From Nitrosotalea sp. (GTDB lineage Archaea; Thermoproteota; Nitrososphaeria; Nitrososphaerales; Nitrosopumilaceae), in contig JAHEYD010000004.1 in NCBI GenBank assembly GCA_023251795.1, positions 1 through 64,000 on the forward strand: DNA of 64,000 nucleotides. Direction: 5' to 3'. The notes beneath the pieces are model-generated. The model was not told the DNA's origin, made no database searches, and worked only from the letters and a program-made list of their open reading frames with translations. Shown here in pieces: positions 57,882-64,000 of this stretch (position 1 is the first letter of the stretch; each line of letters starts with the position of its first letter). The translations under genes were made by a program, and so were the position numbers.

Positions 57882-58691
57882 ATGATGAAATGTAAATTTG
57901 GAAAATGGCATCCTAAGAAAAAGGAAGCAGATGAATGTATAGGGCATGAACAAATAAAACCAGTAAAAATAACTGAACCTGCAAAGGTAGAGGAACAGCA
58001 AGAAGAAGTAATATCGCATGAAGAACCGATAGTTGAAGAGCAACCTGAAAAGGTAGCTGCTGAAACACCGAAAACGGAATTACCTGCTGGATTAATGCCT
58101 TTCAGGAAAAGGATGCTTGATGTTTGCAGTATCCTAACAGCAAAAGAAAAGAGAAAGTCCAACGACCAAATAGCAGTTGAATTGGGATTCCATACAAAAT
58201 TTATCGAAGAGGTATTGGAAAAGGGATATACTGGTATGGAAGAGAAATTCAGGTCAGAGTATCATATCCCAGAAGGAATGGAGATACCGCCGATTGAAGT
58301 TCTTGCTACACCAACACCGAAACAGGAGAAGCAGGATAAAGAAATGCAAACAAAATCAAAAAAGACCAAAGAAATCACCGAAGAACCAGAAACGGAAGCA
58401 CCGAAAAAGATCAAAAAGGAAAAAGTAGTAAAGGAGAAAAAGGAAAAGAAAGAACCACTGCGTTCCATAATTGAACGACTTGCTCCAAAAAAGGAATTCA
58501 CCGCTGCTGAGATGATAGCTATAATGAATAAGGAATGTCCTGATTTGTATAAGGATGTTTCAGTGAAACTTCATCTAATGGGATTGGATACAACCAATAC
58601 CAACGCAGAAAAGAATTTTCCTTCTTTGTTTAAACACGCCTTCCTAACACATACTGGAGAGAAAAAAGACCTAAAATATCAGAGGGTATAA
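57882..58691 (+). CDS. Unknown 269-residue protein with Lys/Glu-rich linkers
   Basis: N-terminal CKFGKWHPKKKEADECIGH may bind a metal. A Glu/Pro/Val linker, a helical middle with a possible HTH (SNDQIAVELGFHTKFIEEVL), a second Lys/Glu linker and a C-terminal winged-helix-like domain (FTAAEMIAIMNKECPDLYKD) follow. ATG 57882 or 57885. Looks like a multidomain adaptor or transcription factor; no family recognised. Confidence 0.5.
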   Translation: MMKCKFGKWHPKKKEADECIGHEQIKPVKITEPAKVEEQQEEVISHEEPIVEEQPEKVAAETPKTELPAGLMPFRKRMLDVCSILTAKEKRKSNDQIAVELGFHTKFIEEVLEKGYTGMEEKFRSEYHIPEGMEIPPIEVLATPTPKQEKQDKEMQTKSKKTKEITEEPETEAPKKIKKEKVVKEKKEKKEPLRSIIERLAPKKEFTAAEMIAIMNKECPDLYKDVSVKLHLMGLDTTNTNAEKNFPSLFKHAFLTHTGEKKDLKYQRV

Positions 58692-58710
58692 ATCCCTCTT
58701 TTTATTTTTA
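58681..58710 (+). terminator. Hairpin plus T-run overlapping the stop codon
   Basis: AGAGGG (58681-58686) pairs with CCCTCT (58694-58699); the loop holds the stop codon, and a T-rich tract follows up to the tRNA. Confidence 0.7.
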
Positions 58711-58715
58711 TTTAT

Positions 58716-58850
58716 AGTCCCATAGTGTAGTCAGGTCAATCATTCTGGACTTTGAAACCAAACGTATGATTTAGAGATAAATTAACGATGGAAGGTGGAC
58801 TTCCTTGGTGTAGTAATCCAGAGGCATCGGTTCGAATCCGATTGGGACTA
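58716..58850 (+). tRNA. tRNA-Gln (UUG) with a 60-base intron
   Basis: Acceptor AGTCCCA (58716-58722) pairs with TGGGACT (58843-58849), discriminator A 58850, no encoded CCA. Anticodon stem CTGGA (58745-58749) pairs with TCCAG (58817-58821). The loop reads C-U-UUG-A, anticodon TTG at 58752-58754. T-arm ATCGG/CCGAT around TTCGAAT. The intron is 58756-58815, after position 37; bulges GAA and TAA, a 4-base central helix with one mismatch and an inner ACCAA/TTGGT helix (58757-58761, 58805-58809) form a bulge-helix-bulge for archaeal splicing endonuclease. Sequence between the terminator and queD otherwise holds nothing evident. Confidence 0.85.
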
Positions 58851-58892
58851 TTCAGTAAAAAAATAAAACTATGATTAACAAGGATTGATTAA

Positions 58893-59252
58893 ATGACATA
58901 TATACTCACAGTAAGCGGAACTTTTTCAGCAGCGCATTCAATATTGTCTTTTCCTAAGGGACATAAATGTAAGAACATTCATGGACATACGTGGGAAGTA
59001 GAGTGTAATTTTAAATATAATAACACTCTTAAAAATCAAGGTATATGTTGCGATTTTCATATCCTTAAATCAAGATTAAATTCTATTATATCTCAATTAG
59101 ACCATACTAATCTTAATGATAAATTCGATATTTCAAGTGCTGAAAATATCGCAAAATATATTTACAATCATTTAGTTTCTGATACTAATATAAAATCAGT
59201 TAAGGTCAAAGAATCTCAAAACGCATGGGTAGTGTATTCAGAGGATATATGA
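58893..59252 (+). CDS. queD: 6-carboxytetrahydropterin synthase QueD
   Basis: Converts dihydroneopterin triphosphate to 6-carboxy-tetrahydropterin, second step to preQ0. SGTFSAAHSI (zinc His15), CKNIHGHTWEVECNF (Cys26, His30, His32) are the PTPS motifs. 119 residues is normal. First gene of the deazaguanine operon; AAGGATTGATT before the ATG. Confidence 0.9.
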   Translation: MTYILTVSGTFSAAHSILSFPKGHKCKNIHGHTWEVECNFKYNNTLKNQGICCDFHILKSRLNSIISQLDHTNLNDKFDISSAENIAKYIYNHLVSDTNIKSVKVKESQNAWVVYSEDI

Positions 59253-59941
59253 ACAATATTATAGAAATGTTTAAATCAATTCAAGGCGAGGGAAAGTATA
59301 TCGGTATTCCTTCGATTTTTATTCGTTTTGCTAATTGTAATTTATCATGCGGATTTTGTGATACTCGTTATTCTTGGGATGATAGTGTTTCCTCTCCGTA
59401 TAATTATAGGGATGCTATAAAATTTATCAGTAAAAATCCTGCTTATAAACATATTGTAATTACTGGCGGGGAACCGTTAATACATCAGTTTGATGTGAAA
59501 GAATTAATAAATAAAACATCATCAAGAGATTCTACTTTTACAATCGAAACAAACGGTAGTATTCGACCTGATAATGAATTATTGGCTATAATGAGGTTTC
59601 ATAATGGATTATGGTCGGTATCTCCAAAAATACATTATTTAGATACTCATTATGATTTATCCATATTAGAAAAATTTAATCATCAGAAAAACATCCAGTG
59701 GAAGTTTGTTATAAGGGGAATGATAGATATGAAGGATGATATTGAAAAAGTATTATCATTGATAGAACACGGAATTATAACTCCTACAGAACCTATTATC
59801 CTTCAACCAAATGGTCTTAGGACTGATTATAACAATGCTTGCCGAGAATTAGCAGATTATGTTATTCAAAACGATTTAATTCAGTTTAGAGTAATCCCAC
59901 AATTCCATAGAATTTGTTGGGGGCAGGAGAGAGGAAAATAA
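59249..59941 (+). CDS. queE: 7-carboxy-7-deazaguanine synthase QueE (radical SAM)
   Basis: ATG 59249 overlaps queD (ATGA). MFKSIQGEGKYIG, then CNLSCGFCDTRYSWD with the CxxxCxxC Fe-S motif, and ITGGEPL are typical. 230 residues. Makes CDG from carboxytetrahydropterin. Confidence 0.9.
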   Translation: MNNIIEMFKSIQGEGKYIGIPSIFIRFANCNLSCGFCDTRYSWDDSVSSPYNYRDAIKFISKNPAYKHIVITGGEPLIHQFDVKELINKTSSRDSTFTIETNGSIRPDNELLAIMRFHNGLWSVSPKIHYLDTHYDLSILEKFNHQKNIQWKFVIRGMIDMKDDIEKVLSLIEHGIITPTEPIILQPNGLRTDYNNACRELADYVIQNDLIQFRVIPQFHRICWGQERGK

Positions 59942-59942
59942 A

Positions 59943-60503
59943 ATGTTAGACTATACACAATTAGATATAATGCCATTGGTTCGTGATATAATAGAACTTA
60001 TTGGTGATAATCCAGAACGAGAAGGACTGAAAGATACCCCGAAAAGAGTAGCTCAAATGTATGCTGAAATATTTTCTGGTTATTATGAAAAATGTCCTAA
60101 TCTGAAAACATTTAAATCAGATAACAATGAAATGATAGTTAAATCTGATATTACAACCTTTTCCGTATGTGAGCACCACATTTTACCCATGAAGCTAAAA
60201 GTAGCTTTTGCCTATATCCCAGATGGAAAAGTAGTAGGAATATCAAAAATAATTCGACTTATAAAATGGTGCTCAGCCCGTCTTACAATTCAAGAAAATC
60301 TTACTGTAATGATAGTAGATGAATTTATGAAACAAGTACAACCAAAAGGATGTATGTGCGTAATAAAAGGACATCATTATTGCGAAGAAATGAGAGGGGT
60401 TAAAACCGAAAATCTAACCCAGACTTCTGCTATCAGAGGAGTATTTGAAAAGCCAGAAGTAAGAAGTGAAGCGTTATCATTAATAAAAAATGGAGAGGAA
60501 TAA
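59943..60503 (+). CDS. folE: GTP cyclohydrolase I FolE
   Basis: Opens GTP to dihydroneopterin triphosphate, the entry step. GLKDTPKRVAQMY, SVCEHHILPMKLKVAFAY (zinc Cys/His) and QPKGCMCVIKGHHYCEEMRG are all present. 186 residues. Many archaea use the unrelated MptA instead, so a FolE on the element makes its pathway independent of the host. Confidence 0.9.
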   Translation: MLDYTQLDIMPLVRDIIELIGDNPEREGLKDTPKRVAQMYAEIFSGYYEKCPNLKTFKSDNNEMIVKSDITTFSVCEHHILPMKLKVAFAYIPDGKVVGISKIIRLIKWCSARLTIQENLTVMIVDEFMKQVQPKGCMCVIKGHHYCEEMRGVKTENLTQTSAIRGVFEKPEVRSEALSLIKNGEE

Positions 60504-60505
60504 AT

Positions 60506-61195
60506 ATGCAACAATTAATAAACAAAAACAGTATTAAAGAAAAATCAGTGGTTATAATCAGCGGTGGACTTGATTCGACTACTCTTTTATATGACATAAT
60601 ATCGCAGGGATATGATGTTTATGCTTTATCTTTCAATTACAATCAACGCCATAAAAAAGAACTTTTATATGCTCAAAAAACCTGTAAAAAATTAGGAATT
60701 CCTCATAAAATAGTGGATATTTCAAATCTAAATGAGCTATTACAAGGCTCATCATTAACTTCATCTGATATATCTACTCCTCATGGTAAATATGATGAAG
60801 AAAGTATGAAACAGACTGTTGTTCCTAACAGAAACATGATTCTTCTTAGTATAGCAGCAGGATACGCAATATCACTAAAAGCTACTAAATTATTTTATGG
60901 AGCCCATTCAGGAGACCATAGTGTTTACCCTGATTGTCGTCCTGAATTTATTCAAAAACTCAAAGAAACAATAGCAATAGCAGATTGGCATAAAGTGGAA
61001 TTGTTAGCACCTTATTCCGATATGGATAAAGGTGATATTGTAATAAGAGGAATTGAATTAAAAGTTCCTTATCAAGATACGTGGTCATGCTATGAGGGAG
61101 GAGATATTCCATGTAGTAAATGTGGTGCATGTAATGAACGTGCAGAAGCTTTCCAAAAAGCAGAAATAAAAGACCCTTTAGGTGAAAATGTATGA
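60506..61195 (+). CDS. queC: 7-cyano-7-deazaguanine synthase QueC
   Basis: Converts CDG to preQ0 using ATP and ammonia. PP-loop VIISGGLDSTTLL (16-28), VVPNRNMILLSIAAGYA, and the C-terminal zinc site CYEGGDIPCSKCGACNER are present. 229 residues. Overlaps the transglycosylase gene by four bases. Confidence 0.9.
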   Translation: MQQLINKNSIKEKSVVIISGGLDSTTLLYDIISQGYDVYALSFNYNQRHKKELLYAQKTCKKLGIPHKIVDISNLNELLQGSSLTSSDISTPHGKYDEESMKQTVVPNRNMILLSIAAGYAISLKATKLFYGAHSGDHSVYPDCRPEFIQKLKETIAIADWHKVELLAPYSDMDKGDIVIRGIELKVPYQDTWSCYEGGDIPCSKCGACNERAEAFQKAEIKDPLGENV

Positions 61196-62496
61196 ATAAC
61201 AACTTTATTCCAGCTGACCATCCTCCAGATGGTTTTTGTAAACCAAATCATAAAAAATTCAAAGGATTTGTTCCTGCATCAGATTCCGCCTCAGCAGGAG
61301 CATTCGGTGCATCAGGAGCGCCAGGAATAAAAAACGGTAATCCAAAATTCATACCTGCGGAAGCATTAACAAACGGTGACTCATTTAAAAATGATGTAAA
61401 ATATGTTCCTGCATATCTTCAAGGAAGGGAACATTCTTTAAATTGGTGGTCTCCTGATGCTTTTTTTCAATATGATTCGATGTTAGTATCAACATATTAT
61501 GGAATCAAGACACCTAACTATCGTGATTTTTATAAAATTCCCAGAAAAGGATTTACATTATATGGTGATAGTGGGGGATTTCAAAACGCAACGGTAGAAG
61601 GAGCAAATCTTAATCCTGTTAATGTTTTACGATGGCAGGAAGAAAACTGTGATATAGGGTTTATTTTAGATTATCCAATAGCACCTTCTGCTCCAGATAA
61701 TCTTATTGAGATATATCGAAAAAGAACAACTGAAAACGCTGAACTTGCTTTATCAAAACATCAAAACAAAGAGATGAAACTATACGGAGTACTTCACGGT
61801 AGAAATAAAGAAGAACTTCATACTATGTCAAAACAATATCAAGATTTATCTCGGTTCGATGGGATTGCATTAGGTTCTATTGTTCCTAAAAAATCAGATT
61901 ATATGTATATAGCTTACATTTCGATGTTATTTGCTGAAGAAATACAGGATTATAAAAAACTTCCTGTTCATTTTTTTGGAGTAAGTGGGGTAAATTCATT
62001 ACCTATAATACTTTACATAGCACATAAATATGATTTAAATATTACATTTGATTCAGCTTCATATGGTGTAGGAGCACAACATAGAGAATACTGGAATCCG
62101 TTTAATCTATCCAAAAATTCGCTTACTTATGGTAATGACCCTAAAACATCAATCGTTCCCTCAACATTACCATGTGATTGCCCAGTATGTTCAACCATAA
62201 AAAATGACCTAATAGATATGATAAAATCAAATAAAAACAATAGTGTAGTAGGCTCATTGATTTGTCTTCACAATTTATATTGTTTTATCAGATTTTCGAA
62301 TATGATAACTGCATATTCAGAAAAAGAACAACTTCTGAAAGACCTTGTAAAAAATATATGCGTAGATACTACTTCAAAAGCTTTAGAGTTTATTGATTTT
62401 AGTTTAGAAAACGGAATAGAAAACGGGTATAAAAGGTATTTTGAACCAACCAATCCATCTATTTTAAATGAAACATCATCATTATTTGAGGATTGA
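61192..62496 (+). CDS. DpdA-like DNA (or tRNA) guanine transglycosylase with SLFED tail
   Basis: Swaps guanine for preQ0. TLYGDSGGFQNATVEG (catalytic D126), ITFDSASYGVG (D288) and the zinc site CDCPVC (C329, C331, C334) with H361 identify the TGT superfamily. In phages such enzymes beside queD/E/C and folE act on DNA (DpdA). The first 75 residues are extra: four K/N-x-F/Y-V/I-PA repeats around a Gly/Ala/Ser linker. It ends NETSSLFED, a tail shared with the next gene. Confidence 0.8.
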   Translation: MNNNFIPADHPPDGFCKPNHKKFKGFVPASDSASAGAFGASGAPGIKNGNPKFIPAEALTNGDSFKNDVKYVPAYLQGREHSLNWWSPDAFFQYDSMLVSTYYGIKTPNYRDFYKIPRKGFTLYGDSGGFQNATVEGANLNPVNVLRWQEENCDIGFILDYPIAPSAPDNLIEIYRKRTTENAELALSKHQNKEMKLYGVLHGRNKEELHTMSKQYQDLSRFDGIALGSIVPKKSDYMYIAYISMLFAEEIQDYKKLPVHFFGVSGVNSLPIILYIAHKYDLNITFDSASYGVGAQHREYWNPFNLSKNSLTYGNDPKTSIVPSTLPCDCPVCSTIKNDLIDMIKSNKNNSVVGSLICLHNLYCFIRFSNMITAYSEKEQLLKDLVKNICVDTTSKALEFIDFSLENGIENGYKRYFEPTNPSILNETSSLFED

Positions 62497-63320
62497 AAAT
62501 GAACATAGTTAAGAAAATTACAGAGGATATGGATAGGAAGAAGATAGATTGTTCTACATACCAAATGAGAAATTTTTTTACACAATTAGGAGATGGTTTT
62601 TTTCAACCAATCGATATAATGAACTATATACAACATTACAAAATAGTTAAACTGATAAAAAAACATGATATTGTTGTTGATATGTGCTGTGGACGTTCTC
62701 TTCTTTGTCCATTTATAAAATATCATAAAAAAGATATAGGGGAATATATCGGAGTTGATATTTGTCAGGATAACATTAATGAGGCAAAACGATTAGAAGA
62801 AAAAAAACATGGTTATTCATTTTTACATAAATGGATAAATATAAATGTTATCGAGATGAGTAATTATATTTCATCTAATTCTGTTGATATGGTAGTTTAT
62901 ACATCATCAATAGAACATATGCAACCAGAATGGGGGGAAAAATCGTTAGAAGAAGCTTATAAGATACTTAAACCAAATGGAACTTTCATCTTATCATTTC
63001 CTAATACAATAGGAGATGGATATAATGTTCAATATAAAGCCGCTCATGTTTATGAATGGTCATACCAAAATATAATATCTGCATTAAATAAAACTGGTTT
63101 TACCATAGAAAAAAGTTATGGTATTTTTTTACCTATAACTGAAATAAAAAAATTAATGGAACAAAAATATCCCGAACTACTTCCCTTCCTTAATCAAATC
63201 CAAGAATACATTCCAAATGAGTTTTTATCTTCTATTTTTAGTGTTCCGTTTCCACAGGAGTCAAGAGAAACATTAGTGATTTGTAAAAAGTCATCTGAAA
63301 CATCATTATTTGAGGATTGA
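62493..63320 (+). CDS. SAM-dependent methyltransferase with SLFED tail
   Basis: Class I methyltransferase fold: DIVVDMCCGRSLL (motif I), YIGVDICQ (motif II), DMVVYTSSIEHM and ILKPNGTFILSFPN (motif for the central strands). The C-terminus SSETSLFED matches that of the transglycosylase. Translationally coupled to it, so a role in further modifying the deazaguanine base, or the base's neighbours, is inferred. Alternative: an RNA or small-molecule methylase. Confidence 0.7.
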   Translation: MKMNIVKKITEDMDRKKIDCSTYQMRNFFTQLGDGFFQPIDIMNYIQHYKIVKLIKKHDIVVDMCCGRSLLCPFIKYHKKDIGEYIGVDICQDNINEAKRLEEKKHGYSFLHKWININVIEMSNYISSNSVDMVVYTSSIEHMQPEWGEKSLEEAYKILKPNGTFILSFPNTIGDGYNVQYKAAHVYEWSYQNIISALNKTGFTIEKSYGIFLPITEIKKLMEQKYPELLPFLNQIQEYIPNEFLSSIFSVPFPQESRETLVICKKSSETSLFED

Positions 63321-63322
63321 TT

Positions 63323-63820
63323 ATGCAAGACTGGCACGATATAATAAAACAATATAATATCACTTATATTGATAATTTTCCTTGTCCTCAACTACCTAAT
63401 CAATTATTTATAACTCGATGTTCATCATCCAAAGACAAAGATATTAACGCAGGGACTCCTAAACAACTTTATACTTCGAACATAATTCATAATTTTATAT
63501 CATTTTGTGAAAAACATGGTTTTGAATATGCGATACTTTCAGACTATGAGAAGTATGGTGTAATGTTTTCTAATGAAATGATAGAAAATTATGATATTCA
63601 TCCATCATCAGTATCCGATATAGGATTTCGTCGATTGGGTGAAGTAGTAAAAAAACGATGTAAAGAAAAATCCATTAATGAACTTTACTTCTATAATACA
63701 TCACCATTAATGTCAAGACCATATTTTAAAATGTTATATTATTCAGGAATAAAAGCCTTCTATCTAACTCAACTTAGAGTAATACCAAAAGAAATTCCAG
63801 AATCCCTATTTGATTTTTAA
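63323..63820 (+). CDS. DUF6884/YaaA-like protein of the deazaguanine operon, with SLFDF tail
   Basis: FITRCSSSKDKDINAGTPKQ then LYTSN, and YAILSDYEKYGVMFSNEMIENY resemble the DUF6884 pattern (CSxxK...apA..lY...ILSakyG), a group found with DNA-deazaguanine genes and related in layout to archaeosine synthase domains. 166 residues; ATG 63323 has TGAGGA six bases upstream. It ends PESLFDF, close to the clamp-binding tails of archaeal replication proteins. Confidence 0.6.
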   Translation: MQDWHDIIKQYNITYIDNFPCPQLPNQLFITRCSSSKDKDINAGTPKQLYTSNIIHNFISFCEKHGFEYAILSDYEKYGVMFSNEMIENYDIHPSSVSDIGFRRLGEVVKKRCKEKSINELYFYNTSPLMSRPYFKMLYYSGIKAFYLTQLRVIPKEIPESLFDF

Positions 63821-63822
63821 TT

Positions 63823-64000
63823 ATGGATTATCTTAGGCGTGAAATTTTGGATATTGAAGTAATATCTCCAGATGAATTCCCAAAACCAGAAGAGGCAAAC
63901 TTTCCAATTAGTGCTATTGCATTATGGGACTCTTATACTAATCACTATTATTCATTAGTTCTTAATGGAAATAACGGAAACCAAAATACACAGAAAGTAT
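63823..64000 (+). CDS. Exonuclease part of the split family B DNA polymerase (cut by window end)
   Basis: From ATG 63823 the first 59 residues read REILDIEVISPDEFPKPEE and PISAIALWDSYTNHYY: the DIE of the 3'-5' exonuclease motif I and the following beta strand of archaeal PolB. The usual N-terminal domain is absent and is found at 53417-53815. The polymerase palm should lie past the window. No polymerase motif is visible within the window. Confidence 0.65.
   Translation, partial: MDYLRREILDIEVISPDEFPKPEEANFPISAIALWDSYTNHYYSLVLNGNNGNQNTQKV

Overview
The window looks like part of a large archaeal virus or virus-derived plasmid. The archaeal signs are a primase of the PriS type plus a PriS-PriL-like fusion, an RFC-type clamp loader, a PCNA-like clamp, an archaeal family B DNA polymerase domain, AbrB and ribbon-helix-helix regulators, TATA-box promoters, a tRNA-Gln whose intron has a bulge-helix-bulge junction, and cell-surface proteins with N-glycosylation sequons and a PGF-CTERM-like C-terminus. 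The last feature and the tRNA intron point to a euryarchaeal host, perhaps a methanogen or ANME relative; this is an inference.

Layout. 1-1.9 kb: AT-rich small genes. 2.0-5.1 kb: plasmid-like replication module (RHH protein, PriS-like primase, D5-type helicase with an MCM-like winged helix). 5.2-7.7 kb: minus-strand operon with RadC, DUF2958 and zinc-motif proteins. 7.8-11.7 kb: regulators and small accessory genes (AbrB, HNH-like nuclease, YopX). 11.7-31.5 kb: virion module, interrupted by two minus-strand cassettes. It holds terminase, portal, prohead protease/scaffold, decoration protein, HK97-fold major capsid protein and a connector-like protein, followed by an unusual run of secreted or membrane-anchored proteins, one a tail-fibre-like protein with a peptidase S74 chaperone. 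No tape-measure, tail-tube or baseplate gene was recognised. 32.2-33.6 kb: lone TnpB. 33.6-58.7 kb: strongly AT-rich, almost entirely plus-strand early/replication region (DUF932, Toprim protein, SNF2 helicase, ParB-like HTH, RecA-like ATPase, primase fusion, XPF-like nuclease, RFC small subunit, thymidylate-synthase-like and MazG-like enzymes, Cas4-like nuclease, PolB N-terminal domain, PCNA-like clamp) and many tiny zinc-motif and membrane proteins. 58.7 kb to the end: intron-containing tRNA-Gln, then an operon for making preQ0 (QueD, QueE, FolE, QueC) with a DpdA-like transglycosylase, a methyltransferase, a DUF6884-like protein and the start of the PolB exonuclease domain.

How the genes fit together. 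The right half encodes much of a replisome plus an operon expected to place 7-deazaguanine bases in the element's own DNA. Four proteins, three of them in the modification operon, end in a short SLF tail that could bind the element's clamp. The DNA polymerase appears to be split, with its N-terminal domain about 10 kb upstream of its exonuclease domain. A second HK97/encapsulin-like shell protein sits in a minus-strand four-gene cassette inside the head-gene region. The two halves differ in base composition and carry two unrelated primase modules, so the element looks mosaic.
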